A stretch of DNA of 44,379 bases, taken from assembly GCF_002027545.1 (NCBI RefSeq), contig NZ_MXAN01000044.1, positions 1 through 44,379 on the forward strand, read 5' to 3'. Position 1 is the first letter of the stretch. The number at the start of each line of letters is the position of its first letter. Below are positions 17,629 through 25,838 of the stretch, piece by piece. Made by a program: the position numbers and the translations under genes. The notes under the pieces were generated by a model that worked only from the letters and a program-made list of their open reading frames with translations, was not told where the DNA came from and ran no database searches. The DNA is from Moraxella lacunata. Lineage in GTDB: Bacteria; Pseudomonadota; Gammaproteobacteria; Pseudomonadales; Moraxellaceae.

Positions 17629-18690
17629 TCAATGATTAAACGTTTGGGTAAATACCACAAATTCCTGCATTTTTTGCCATGCCTTACCACTTGCTAGGAC
17701 TTGTTTGGCAAGGGCGACACCGTCTTTAAAGCTGTCTGACACCCCTGACAGATACAGGCTTGCCCCTGCATTTAGGGCGATAATATCGCACGCCTTTTGG
17801 GTGCGTGGGTCGGTTTGCCCTTGTAGGGCGGATTTGATAAGGTCAAAACTTTCATCAGACGAGCCAACCGACAAGCCGTCAAGCGACTGCATGGCAATGC
17901 CGACATCGGTGGGGGCGATTTTAAAGGTGGTTACCTTGCCGTCCTTGTATTCGGAGATGGTTGTGGGTGTGGCAAGGCTTATCTCGTCCAAGCCGTCATC
18001 AGAATGCACGACCCACACATGGCGACTGCCAAGTTTGCCCATGACGTGAGCGAGTTTTTCGCACAACGCCACATCGTACACCCCAAGCAAGGTATTTGGA
18101 GCGGACGCAGGGTTAGTCAAAGGTCCCAAGATATTAAAAATCGTCCGCACCTTCAACGCCCCACGCACCGTCTTAGCATGGCGCATGGCAGGGTGATGAT
18201 TGGGGGCGAACATAAAGCACACCCCTGTATTTTTGGCACAGTCGGCAACTTGACTTGGGCCAAGGGCAAGGTTTGTGCCTGCACTTGTGAGCAAATCGGA
18301 CGCACCTGAACGGCTTGACACGCCTGTGCTACCGTGCTTGGCGACCACACCGCCACAGACCGCCACCACGAACATGGATGCTGTGGATACGTTAAATAAA
18401 TTCGCTCCATCTCCGCCCGTTCCCACGATATCCACCGCATTATCCACGCCCAAATTAACGGCATTGGCAAACGACCGCATGACCCGAGTAGAAATGGCAA
18501 TCTCGTCCACCGTCTCACCCTTGATACGCCAAGCCGTGATAATGGCGGACAGTAGCACATCGGGGCATTTGCCCGTCATGATAAGGGTCATGAGCGTGGC
18601 GGTGTCGTCATCGCTTAGGTTTTCGCCATTGATTAGGGTGTTTAGGGTGCGTACCAAAAAAGCGTGAATGTCGTGGTCATTGTCTAACAT
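17629..18690 (-). CDS. trpD: Anthranilate phosphoribosyltransferase
   Basis: TrpD transfers the phosphoribosyl group from PRPP to anthranilate, the second committed step to tryptophan. The PRPP-binding IVGTGGDGANLFNVSTAS and the KHGSTGVSSRSGASDLLTSAG loop are intact, as are FAPNHHPAMRH and RTIFNILGPLTNPA. The length of 353 aa is normal for an unfused TrpD. The ATG follows AGGA at good spacing. The gap to trpG upstream is 234 bp and full of repeats, which is unusual inside a trp operon, so trpD may have its own promoter. Confidence 0.96.
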   Translation of the reverse strand: MLDNDHDIHAFLVRTLNTLINGENLSDDDTATLMTLIMTGKCPDVLLSAIITAWRIKGETVDEIAISTRVMRSFANAVNLGVDNAVDIVGTGGDGANLFNVSTASMFVVAVCGGVVAKHGSTGVSSRSGASDLLTSAGTNLALGPSQVADCAKNTGVCFMFAPNHHPAMRHAKTVRGALKVRTIFNILGPLTNPASAPNTLLGVYDVALCEKLAHVMGKLGSRHVWVVHSDDGLDEISLATPTTISEYKDGKVTTFKIAPTDVGIAMQSLDGLSVGSSDESFDLIKSALQGQTDPRTQKACDIIALNAGASLYLSGVSDSFKDGVALAKQVLASGKAWQKMQEFVVFTQTFNH

Positions 18691-18740
18691 GGATTTCCTT
18701 TTAAATTTTTTTTGGGTTAATTTATCATCTGTTGGACGGT

Positions 18741-18810
18741 TTTGTAGGGGTAATTTATTCGCCTAAATTTGTGTATTATCATAGGGCAAATTGCAATTTA
18801 TCCCCTACAA
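18741..18810. repeat. Palindromic repeat in the trpG-trpD gap
   Basis: TTGTAGGGGTAATTTATTCG and GGGCAAATTGCAATTTATCC followed by CCTACA are paired arms in the same layout as the family-A interior, but without the family-A ends. They encode nothing. Confidence 0.7.
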
Positions 18811-18826
18811 TGCCATTTTTAAATAG

Positions 18827-18910
18827 ACTTCTTTCCAAACCCCGATTTTTGTGGATTTTTAAAAACTTCAACCCCAATACTTATAAAGGTTTATTTTTAG
18901 TTTGGAAAGA
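18827..18910. repeat. Inverted-repeat element near the trpG stop
   Basis: An 11-bp perfect inverted repeat, TCTTTCCAAAC / GTTTGGAAAGA, bounds about 84 bp of AT-rich DNA. The left end, ACTTCTTTCCAAAC, resembles the ends of the 123-bp element at 22176-22298 (ACTTCCTGCAAAAC). It may be a degenerate relative. Confidence 0.5.
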
Positions 18911-18924
18911 GATTTAATAAACAA

Positions 18925-19548
18925 TCACGCCACCGTTGGCAAATTTTCATCATCTAACACGGCAAGCCCACAGCGTTTTAAAAAGTTGTTAAAAAGCTGA
19001 TAGCCATGCTCGCTTAAAATGGATTCTGGATGAAACTGCACGCCTTCAATGTCCAGCTTTTTATGGCGAACGCCCATAATCTCGCCCATAGAGCCGTCCG
19101 CATTTTGTGTCCAAGCGGTGATTTCTAGGCACTCAGGCAATGTGGCTTTATCAATGACAAGCGAATGATACCGCACCACTGATACAGGGTTTGGTAAGCC
19201 ATGAAACACGCCTACATCATTATGATGCACGTCCGACAGCCGTCCGTGCATAACCTCGCCTGCTCGCACGACATCACCACCAAAGGCTTGCCCAATGGCT
19301 TGATGACCTAAGCACACGCCCAAAATGGGAATCTGTCCACCAAAATGCGTCAAAATCGGCACCGTAACCCCCGCTTCGGTTGGCGTACAAGGGCCAGGCC
19401 CTAGGATAATGGCTTGTGGGGCAAGGTCGGTTATCTCATCAAGGGTAATTTCGTTGTTGCGTTTTACCACAATGTCCTGCCTTAATTCGCCAAAATACTG
19501 AACAATGTTGTAAGTAAAACTGCAATAGTTATCTATCATTAAGAGCAT
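18925..19548 (-). CDS. trpG: Anthranilate synthase component II (glutamine amidotransferase)
   Basis: This class I amidotransferase supplies ammonia from glutamine to TrpE for anthranilate synthesis; in many relatives the same subunit also serves PabB in folate synthesis. The nucleophile Cys lies in [15 protein letters not shown], the catalytic His and Glu in [14 protein letters not shown], and the oxyanion loop in [12 protein letters not shown]. The length of 207 aa is normal. The usual DNYDSFTYN near the N-terminus reads DNYCSFTYN here (Cys at residue 9). trpE is not adjacent, as in other Moraxellaceae. AAGGA precedes the ATG. rpiA lies 26 nt upstream in the same direction. Confidence 0.93.
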   Translation of the reverse strand: MLLMIDNYCSFTYNIVQYFGELRQDIVVKRNNEITLDEITDLAPQAIILGPGPCTPTEAGVTVPILTHFGGQIPILGVCLGHQAIGQAFGGDVVRAGEVMHGRLSDVHHNDVGVFHGLPNPVSVVRYHSLVIDKATLPECLEITAWTQNADGSMGEIMGVRHKKLDIEGVQFHPESILSEHGYQLFNNFLKRCGLAVLDDENLPTVA

Positions 19549-19574
19549 GTCAAATCCTTATTTTTTTATTTGTC

Positions 19575-20267
19575 TTATCTTGCTGTCTTGTCAAATTTGA
19601 CTGTACTTATGCCATCATCGCCTGCTTTTAGCATGACGTGAGCTGACTGACTGGCAAAAATGCCGTTACACACCACGCCCACGATGTTGTTTAGGGTGCT
19701 CTCTAGCTCGGCAGGGTCTTTGATGTCCAAATCATAGGTATCCAAAATCACATTGCCATAATCAGTGACAAATCCTTCCCGATACACAGGCTCGCCCCCG
19801 AGCTTGACCAGTTCACGAGCCACATAAGAGCGGGCTTGGGGCAACACTTCCACCGCCACGGGGAATTTGCCCAGTTTGGCGACTGTTTTGGAGTCATCCA
19901 CCATGCACACAAAGCGTTTGGACGCTGCCGCCACGATTTTTTCACGGGTCAATGCTCCGCCACCGCCTTTTATCATGTTGCCGTGAGCGTCTATCTCGTC
20001 CGCCCCATCAATGTACAAATCAAGCTCGCCCACCGTATTTAAATCAAAAATCTCAATGCCCAAGGCTTTTAATTTATCTTCGGTAACTTTTGAGCTTGCC
20101 ACTGCCCCTTTTAGGCGAACCTGTGGCAACAGCTCAATCAAGCAGTTTACCGTACTGCCTGTGCCCACGCCCAAAATCATGCCGTCTTCGATGTAGGCAA
20201 GGGCGGATTTGGCAACGGCTTGTTTTTGGGCAAGTTTGGGGTCGGTGTGGGCTTGGGTGTTAGACAT
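19575..20267 (-). CDS. rpiA: Ribose-5-phosphate isomerase A
   Basis: RpiA interconverts ribose 5-phosphate and ribulose 5-phosphate in the pentose phosphate pathway, which also feeds PRPP used by TrpD downstream. The motifs [30 protein letters not shown] and a C-terminal GVVCNGIFA are intact. The frame opens at an ATG at 20279, but ATG 20267 (start MSNTQAH) has a GAGA sequence at better spacing, giving 230 aa, so I use that one; the four-residue difference is uncertain. The gap to trpG is 26 nt, suggesting one transcript. Confidence 0.94.
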   Translation of the reverse strand: MSNTQAHTDPKLAQKQAVAKSALAYIEDGMILGVGTGSTVNCLIELLPQVRLKGAVASSKVTEDKLKALGIEIFDLNTVGELDLYIDGADEIDAHGNMIKGGGGALTREKIVAAASKRFVCMVDDSKTVAKLGKFPVAVEVLPQARSYVARELVKLGGEPVYREGFVTDYGNVILDTYDLDIKDPAELESTLNNIVGVVCNGIFASQSAHVMLKAGDDGISTVKFDKTAR

Positions 20268-20454
20268 GATGATTCTCATAAAAATTTGGGGTTATTTTAC
20301 GCTAAATTTAGCAAAAAATAAATAACTGACCCATAGACAGAATGTGACTGGTGAAGTTTTTTCAATAAAAATAAGTATAAAAAGCCTGACGAGTGAATGA
20401 CGAGTGTTTGACTAAATTAAGCATGCAAGAATGGTAAAACCAAATCCCCCAAAA

Positions 20455-20483
20455 TTGCCACCCACCCCAACTTATGCTAAACT
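20455..20483 (+). promoter_or_regulatory. Possible promoter of the small lipoprotein gene
   Basis: TTGCCA, 17 nt, TAAACT has good sigma-70 spacing and ends 26 bp upstream of the lipoprotein ATG. An overlapping TATAAC lies six bases further on and could serve instead. Confidence 0.4.
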
Positions 20484-20509
20484 ATAACCTTTTGCAATTA
20501 GGAATTATC

Positions 20510-20623
20510 ATGAAAAAATTCACGCTCATCATCGCCTTATGCCTGCCTTTAATGCTCATGGCGTGTAGTGCCAATAACGGTCAAGGCGTACGCCCCACCG
20601 CCAGTATTTTGATTGGCAAATGA
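20510..20623 (+). CDS. Small lipoprotein, 37 aa
   Basis: The predicted product begins MKKFTLIIALCLPL and has a clear lipobox, LMAC, with the modified Cys at residue 19. The mature part would be only 19 residues (CSANNGQGVRPTASILIGK). A GGA ribosome binding site lies at good spacing before the ATG. It resembles the tiny lipoproteins (LptM/YifL type) in size and layout, but the mature sequence does not identify it. It precedes an M16 peptidase lipoprotein gene in the same direction with a 59-bp gap, and may be co-transcribed with it. Confidence 0.75.
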   Translation: MKKFTLIIALCLPLMLMACSANNGQGVRPTASILIGK

Positions 20624-20682
20624 TTTATCTTTAATGGGTAAAATTTCAAATCAATAAAACCGCCAAACTCATCGGAATGTCT

Positions 20683-22137
20683 ATGAAAACCTTTAACCGC
20701 CTTGTTTTATCCTTATGCGTATCCTTGGGATTATTATCCCTAACCGCTTGCCAGCACGCCCCAACAGCCATGCCCCAAGCCCCAACCGCCCTTGCTACCA
20801 CTCCCCAACAAGAGCTAAAACTTCTCGCCAACATTCACGAATACACGCTAGATAATGGCTTAAAAGTCGTCATCAAAGAAGACAAACGAGCTCCTGTGGT
20901 CATGACCCAGATTTGGTATGGCGTGGGGGCAAATGATGAGCCTGTGGGCAAGGGCGGACTGTCGCACTTTTTGGAGCATTTAATGTTCAAGGACACGCCC
21001 AAGGTATCTAGCGATGAATTTAGCCGTCTTATCAGTCATTATGGCGGTAGTAATAACGCCTACACCAGTTCAGACGTTACCGTTTATCATGAAATTTTGC
21101 CCGCCAATCGCTATGCCCTAGCGTTGGAGCTAGAAGCCAACCGCATGAAAAACGTGCTGTTTAAACCTGAGCAGATAGAAAGCGAACGCCAAGTCGTCCA
21201 AGAAGAACGCCGTTCTCGCACGGACGATAACCCCATGGCAAAAGCGTGGGAGCGATTTTCATCATTCGTCTATGGCGACACGCCACGGGGTCGCCCCATT
21301 ATTGGGAGCATGGCGGACATTGAAGGCTTGACCATGGATGACCTAAAACACTGGTACGCCACATGGTACGTCCCCAATAACGCCACGCTCGTCATCGTGG
21401 GCGACGTGGACAAAGACGAAGCCCTAACTCATATCAAAAAATATTTTGGCGACATTCCCAAAGGCGACCCCGTACCCGCCCGAGACCCTGCCCAATTCAT
21501 CCACGCTGATGACCTAAACGCAGGCAAAGGCGGTGTGAGCGAACGCCATATCGTCATCAAAGAAGCCGTCCAAGTTCCCACGCTGATTTTGGCATGGCAA
21601 GCCCCGACTGTATCTGGCCTAAAACTCACCAATCACCACACCGCCGACAACGAGCGAGAGCTGTTGGCATTGGGGCTGTTTGATGACGTGCTAAGTGGCG
21701 GAGCGTCTGGTCGATTTGCCAAAAATTTGGTCAAAAAAGAACTCGTTACGTCCGTATATAGTAGTTATGACAGTACAGGCTATGGGGACGGCTTTTTTAT
21801 GGTCATGGCAACGCCAAAAGCAGGGGTGAGCCTTGATGAAACCAAACGCCTTGTCTTAGATGAGATAAAACGCACCATGGCCGACCCCATTGACCAAAAA
21901 GAGCTTGACCGTTCTATGGTTGCCACAAAAACCGCCTTGGTGTTTGCGTCCGAAGGCGTATCAGGGCAGGCGGATTTGCTGGGAATGCTAAAAAATGAAA
22001 ATATCCCTTTTGGCAAAATCCAAGAAGAATTGGCAATTCTGCCCACCATTAGCACCGATGAAATTAAAAACGCAGGCAAAAAATACCTAAGTGATGAGCG
22101 TATGTATAGTGCTTATATTTTGCCAAAAGATGAATAA
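20683..22137 (+). CDS. M16 zinc peptidase, catalytic member of a pair, lipoprotein-like
   Basis: This periplasmic M16B peptidase carries the inverted zinc motif HFLEH (in GGLSHFLEHLMFKDTPK) and the distal Glu in QVVQEERRSRTDDNP. The N-terminus has a hydrophobic signal ending in a lipobox-like LTAC, so it may be anchored to a membrane. The C-terminal M16 half follows (GRFAKNLVKKELVTSVYSSY). I chose ATG 20683 because GGA lies 5-7 nt before it, whereas the ATG at 20677 abuts that sequence. The family-mate lacking the zinc motif is 558 bp downstream, an arrangement known for two-subunit M16 peptidases. The substrate is unknown. Confidence 0.9.
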   Translation: MKTFNRLVLSLCVSLGLLSLTACQHAPTAMPQAPTALATTPQQELKLLANIHEYTLDNGLKVVIKEDKRAPVVMTQIWYGVGANDEPVGKGGLSHFLEHLMFKDTPKVSSDEFSRLISHYGGSNNAYTSSDVTVYHEILPANRYALALELEANRMKNVLFKPEQIESERQVVQEERRSRTDDNPMAKAWERFSSFVYGDTPRGRPIIGSMADIEGLTMDDLKHWYATWYVPNNATLVIVGDVDKDEALTHIKKYFGDIPKGDPVPARDPAQFIHADDLNAGKGGVSERHIVIKEAVQVPTLILAWQAPTVSGLKLTNHHTADNERELLALGLFDDVLSGGASGRFAKNLVKKELVTSVYSSYDSTGYGDGFFMVMATPKAGVSLDETKRLVLDEIKRTMADPIDQKELDRSMVATKTALVFASEGVSGQADLLGMLKNENIPFGKIQEELAILPTISTDEIKNAGKKYLSDERMYSAYILPKDE

Positions 22138-22159
22138 TAGATTTAGGGTTTTAAAATGG

Positions 22160-22425
22160 GGTATTGTTCAATAAAAGACTTCCTGCAAAACCCTGAATTA
22201 AAGAAAACCGTTCGTGGTGAGCTTGTCGAACCATGACGGTTTTCCGCTACCCTTCGACAAGCTCAGGGCGAACGGAAAACTAGTTTTGCAGGAAGTTTAA
22301 TAAAGATATATTTTAAAATTTAAACGTGTAGGGGCAATTTATTCGCCCAAAAATCAATCCGTTATCACAGGGCAAATGTGATTTGCCCCTACAAATCCCC
22401 CAAAGGTATGGTTAATTAACAATGC
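22160..22425. repeat. Family-A inverted-repeat element, copy 2, interrupted
   Basis: The ends GGTATTGTTCAATAA and (inverted) GGCATTGTTAATTAA are near-identical inverted repeats. The interior right part, from TTTTAAAATTTAAACGTGTA through GGGGCAATTT to CCCCTACAAATCC, matches the copy at 25689-25829. A 123-bp element is inserted near the left end; without it and one direct repeat the element is 137 bp. Confidence 0.85.
22176..22298. mobile_element. 123-bp nested MITE-like element with direct repeats
   Basis: AGACTTCCTGCAAAAC and its near-perfect inverse at 22283-22298 (one mismatch in 16) bound the element. AATAAA occurs on both sides (22170-22175 and 22299-22304), and family-A copy 3 shows the uninterrupted site with a single AATAAA. 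Inside is a long inverted repeat containing TGAGCTTGTCGAA and TTCGACAAGCTCA (arms about 22210-22230 and 22253-22273). There is no coding capacity, so it would need a transposase in trans. The insertion sequence family is not identified. Confidence 0.8.
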
Positions 22426-22508
22426 CAAAAATTGATAAAAATTATGGGTCAAATTTAAACAAAATAACGATTAAATTTTACCAAAATCATTTTATTGAAA
22501 AGATAAAT

Positions 22509-22639
22509 AGGTATTGTTAAATTTGGATATTTTAAAATAGCGTATTGTTAAAAAACCCCATATTTTAAAATTTGGATAGTAGGGGCGAATCGCAATTCAC
22601 CCAAAATCAATACATCAAAAACCACAAATCAACAATGCC
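22509..22639. repeat. Degenerate family-A copies
   Basis: GGTATTGTTAAATTTGGATA near 22510 looks like a solo left end. GCGTATTGTTAAAAAA at about 22540 pairs with TCAACAATGCC ending at 22639 and encloses GTAGGGGCGAATCGCAATTC, giving a shortened copy of about 100 bp. With copy 2 these fill the 558-bp gap between the two M16 genes. Confidence 0.6.
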
Positions 22640-22695
22640 AAAATGATTTATATAAAATCAACCATTAAAACCCCAACCCAATATCAGGAATTACC

Positions 22696-24174
22696 ATGAA
22701 AAAACTTACCCCAATCGCCTTAGCCTTATTCCTTATCAGCCACACCACATGGGCGGACGGTCATCATCATGCCCCTGTCGCCCCAAGCGATAAGCCTTTG
22801 CCTGTGCTTGATAGCCTAAAAGATGACAAGCCATTGGATTTAAAAATCCCGCACATGGAGCGGTTTGACGTGGACGGCGTGTCTGTGATTTTTACACCCA
22901 TTGATGAACTACCGATTTTGGACATTAGCTTGACCTTTAAGGGCGGTTCTGCCAAAGATGACACCATACGAGCGGACGGCTATGGCATTGCTGGCATGAC
23001 CGCCACCATGATGACCCAAGGCACAACCCACCTAGACGAGAACACATTTGCCGAAAAAGCCGAACTGCTGGGCGTGGTATTTGGGGCGACTGCCTACCGA
23101 GACACGTTTGTTTATGCGTTTAGAAGTTTGTCGGACGACAAAGAGCTGTATCCTGCCCTTGATTTGTTTGCCGACATGATACAAAACCCCCGTTTTGATG
23201 AAACTATCCTAAAACGCAACCAAGCCCAAGCGGACATCGGTTTTGAGCGTGCCAAACAAGACCCCGCTCATGTGGCGAGTGTTGAGTTTTTAAAAACCAT
23301 GTATGGCACGCATCCTTATGCCGTATCCACACATGGCACACAACAGAGCGTGGCGAGCATTAGCCGAGATGACCTAATCGCCTATAAAAACAAATACTTA
23401 ACCAAAGGCAACGCCCACATCGCCATCACAGGCGACATCAGTGCCGATGACGCACGCACCATCGCCAAACGCCTGATAAATGCCTTGCCCCAAGGCGAGA
23501 GAGCCACCGACTTGCCCACGCCCATCGCCCCCAAGCCACAGCACGTCCATATCCCCTATGACAGCATCCAAACGCACGTCTATATCGGACACATGGGCGA
23601 AAAAGAGACCAAAGATCCTGTGGAGCTACAAAACCGCACCAATTTTAGCCTTGCCAACAGCGTGCTGGCAGGGGGTGATTTTAATGCCCATCTTATGAAA
23701 GAGATTCGAGACAAGCACGGCTACACCTATGGCATCACAGGTGCTATGAATGTCTTTGATGAGCGTGGCTATTATCGTATCAGCTTTTCTACCCAATCGG
23801 ACAAAGCAAAAGAGGCGATCATCAAAACCTTAAAAGTCATTGAAAACACAAGAAAAAATGGCATCAAAGACAGCGAATTTAACCTAGAACGCACCAGTCG
23901 TAAATACGCCTATCCCATGAGCCTTGCCACCAATACCGCCATTCACAACAAAGCATCTGAACTAAACTATGACAATTTGCCTGACAGTCATATCACTGAT
24001 TATTTGGTGCGATTGGACAGAGCAACCCCAGAGGCGGTCAATCAATCGCTAAATACCTATATCCGCCCTGATGAATTTATCATCGTTACCATTGGTAAAG
24101 AAAAACCTGATTTATCAAGTGTGTTTAAACAAGATAAAAAAGAGTTAAAAAAGGTTGATTTAAAAAAGAGATGA
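22696..24174 (+). CDS. M16 peptidase-like protein without the zinc motif (partner subunit)
   Basis: This 492-aa protein has a cleavable signal peptide (MKKLTPIALALFLIS ... TWA-DG). It is followed by a His-rich start of the mature protein (GHHHAP) and two M16 halves. At the position of the HxxEH motif it reads GYGIAGMTATMM, so zinc binding is lost. The C-terminal half keeps the family sequence GGDFNAHLMKEIRDKHGYTYG. That is the signature of the non-catalytic partner in two-subunit periplasmic M16 peptidases. A GGAA ribosome binding site precedes the ATG. The separation from its partner by repeats may mean separate promoters. Confidence 0.9.
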   Translation: MKKLTPIALALFLISHTTWADGHHHAPVAPSDKPLPVLDSLKDDKPLDLKIPHMERFDVDGVSVIFTPIDELPILDISLTFKGGSAKDDTIRADGYGIAGMTATMMTQGTTHLDENTFAEKAELLGVVFGATAYRDTFVYAFRSLSDDKELYPALDLFADMIQNPRFDETILKRNQAQADIGFERAKQDPAHVASVEFLKTMYGTHPYAVSTHGTQQSVASISRDDLIAYKNKYLTKGNAHIAITGDISADDARTIAKRLINALPQGERATDLPTPIAPKPQHVHIPYDSIQTHVYIGHMGEKETKDPVELQNRTNFSLANSVLAGGDFNAHLMKEIRDKHGYTYGITGAMNVFDERGYYRISFSTQSDKAKEAIIKTLKVIENTRKNGIKDSEFNLERTSRKYAYPMSLATNTAIHNKASELNYDNLPDSHITDYLVRLDRATPEAVNQSLNTYIRPDEFIIVTIGKEKPDLSSVFKQDKKELKKVDLKKR

Positions 24175-24194
24175 GTTATTTTTTGGATAAATCC

Positions 24195-24221
24195 GTAGGG
24201 GCAAATTGCAATTTGCCCAAA
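24195..24221. repeat. Single palindromic repeat after the second M16 gene
   Basis: GTAGGGGCAAATTGCAATTT followed by GCCC is one arm of the shared palindrome, 20 bp beyond the stop codon. It could also act as an mRNA 3' hairpin. Confidence 0.6.
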
Positions 24222-24251
24222 TCATTATCAATTTATAATATCCATCTTTTA

Positions 24252-24408
24252 ATATACACCTAACAAACTTAATATTTAACACAGGCTTTGTAGGGACTGG
24301 CTCCGCACGTCCTTTGATAACATGCCAATTTTTATAGGCGTGCACAGCACGCCCCTACACCCAAACTTCATTATGTTTGTGGTAATTTTAAAGCTTCTCG
24401 GGTGTAGT
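24252..24408. repeat. Family-B inverted-repeat element, copy 2 (about 157 bp)
   Basis: The left end TATACACCTAACAAACTTAA and the inverted right end (TACTACACCCGAGAAGCTTT) form an imperfect ~30-bp terminal repeat. The interior TTTGTAGGGACTGGC ... GGCGTGCACAGCACGCC matches copy 1, with about 18 extra bases in the centre. Confidence 0.8.
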
Positions 24409-24452
24409 AAATTAACCCCAATTCACACCAATTCTACATTTTTAAACAATAC

Positions 24453-24480
24453 TTTTGTAGGGGCGTGTTGAACACGCCCA
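24453..24480. repeat. Short GGGGCGTGTTGAACACGCCC palindrome
   Basis: TTGTAGGGGCGTGTTGAACA followed by CGCCC is the same outer sequence (TGTAGGGGC) with a different palindromic core. It lies upstream of rsmE. The remaining ~120 bp before rsmE is AT-rich with no gene. Confidence 0.6.
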
Positions 24481-24605
24481 TTGGTGTATTTTTAAGTTAA
24501 ACAATCATAAAATAAACATAAAATCGGCAAATAAAAATAAATGAAATATTAAATCATTTTATGGTTGCCAATTTATTTTTAATAAATCATTTCAAAGGCG
24601 ATTTC

Positions 24606-25322
24606 ATGCGTTTTTTTGTAGATATGCCCCTAGCCGTACATGACACGATAACCCTGCCTGATGACGTGTATCATCATTGGACAAAGGTTTTGCGGGCAAA
24701 TATTGGTGATAGTGCCACACTTTTTAACGGGCAAGGGGGCGAATACACCGCCACGCTGACCCACATTGACAAAAAGTCCGCCCATGTGCGTATAGATGAC
24801 TTTAACCCCACCAATCGCACCTTGTCTTACCGTGTTACCCTAATCCAAGCGATGAGTAAGGGCGAGCGTATGGATTACACCATTCAAAAGGCGTGTGAAA
24901 TGGGCGTGTCCGCCATACAGCTCATCACCACCGAACGCTCCGAGCGACTCAGATATGAGCGTGATAACAAAAAACTTGCTCATTGGCAAAAAATCGCTGT
25001 CTCTGCCTGTGAGCAATGCGGGCTTAATATCATCCCTGCCATTTTGCCCCCTGTGGCACTTTCGGACTGCCTAGCAAGTTGTACCGATGAGCTAAAAATC
25101 GTCATGAGCCTAGCGGACGACGTGCACCGCTACACTCCAAAAGCCCCCTTGCCGTCCACGATAGGCATACTGGTCGGTTCAGAAGGCGGACTGTCCGATG
25201 ATGAGATAGATGAGTGCCACAAGCATGGCTTTTTGTCGTGGACGATAGGCGAGCGGATACTTCGTACCGAGACGGCAGGGGTGGTGGCGTTGGCAGGGCT
25301 ACAAGTGGTGGGGGTAGATTAG
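24606..25322 (+). CDS. rsmE: 16S rRNA (uracil(1498)-N3)-methyltransferase
   Basis: RsmE methylates N3 of U1498 in helix 44 of 16S rRNA, using SAM, and belongs to the SPOUT superfamily. After the N-terminal PUA-like domain (MRFFVDMPLAVHDTITLPDDVYHHWTKVLR region), the C-terminal knotted domain shows QAMSKGERMDYTIQKACEMGV, LVGSEGGLSDDEID and RILRTETAGVVAL. I chose ATG 24606, the family start, over the ATG at 24561: AAAGG precedes it. The product is 238 aa. Its TAG stop overlaps the stop of the convergent ridA. Confidence 0.95.
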   Translation: MRFFVDMPLAVHDTITLPDDVYHHWTKVLRANIGDSATLFNGQGGEYTATLTHIDKKSAHVRIDDFNPTNRTLSYRVTLIQAMSKGERMDYTIQKACEMGVSAIQLITTERSERLRYERDNKKLAHWQKIAVSACEQCGLNIIPAILPPVALSDCLASCTDELKIVMSLADDVHRYTPKAPLPSTIGILVGSEGGLSDDEIDECHKHGFLSWTIGERILRTETAGVVALAGLQVVGVD

Positions 25323-25666
25323 ATGCCTGCCGTTACCACAATCTCAACCAGCCAGTTGGGATTTACCAAATTTGCCTGAACCGTGGCACGAGTGGGCGGA
25401 ACGTTGCCTGCTATCCAAGCGGCGTATTCGGCATTAAATTCATCAAAATCTTCTAAATTTTTGATAAACACCTGTGCGGTTAAAAGGCGGGATTTGTCCG
25501 TGCCTGCCTTGACTAAGGCTTTGTCAATGTTGGCTAGGACTTCACGAGTTTGTCCGACGATATCAAGGCTGTCATCATCAGGTACTTGCCCTGCCAAATA
25601 GACCACGCCATTATAAATGGCAATTTCGGTGATGGTGTCGTTGCTGTCAATTTTTTGAATGTTCAT
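25319..25666 (-). CDS. ridA: RidA-family enamine/imine deaminase
   Basis: RidA-type proteins hydrolyse reactive enamine/imine intermediates released by amino-acid enzymes. The 115-aa protein has the family pattern: VVYLAGQVPDD, VLANIDKALVKAGTDKSRLLTAQVFIKNL, and PPTRATVQANLVNPNWLVEIVVTA, including the conserved Arg in PTRATVQ. The ATG has an AAGGAA ribosome binding site. It lies downstream of dadA in the same direction; DadA makes imines from D-amino acids, so the two fit one pathway. A family-A repeat separates them, and its stop overlaps that of rsmE on the other strand. Confidence 0.92.
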   Translation of the reverse strand: MNIQKIDSNDTITEIAIYNGVVYLAGQVPDDDSLDIVGQTREVLANIDKALVKAGTDKSRLLTAQVFIKNLEDFDEFNAEYAAWIAGNVPPTRATVQANLVNPNWLVEIVVTAGI

Positions 25667-25688
25667 AACATTTTCCTTAAAAATAAAT

Positions 25689-25829
25689 GGTGTTGTTCAA
25701 TAAAGAAACATTTTAAAATTTGGACGTGTAGGAGCAAATTGCAATTTACCCAAAAATCAACGTTTTATCAAAGAGTAAATGTGATTTGCCCCTACAAATC
25801 CACCCAAAGGTGTGTTAATTAACAATATC
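25689..25829. repeat. Family-A inverted-repeat element, copy 3 (141 bp)
   Basis: GGTGTTGTTCAATAA at the left and TTAATTAACAATATC at the right are the terminal inverted repeats. The interior parallels copy 2 but has no inserted element, so it serves as the empty-site reference. It separates dadA and ridA. Confidence 0.85.
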
Positions 25830-25838
25830 AAAACTACA

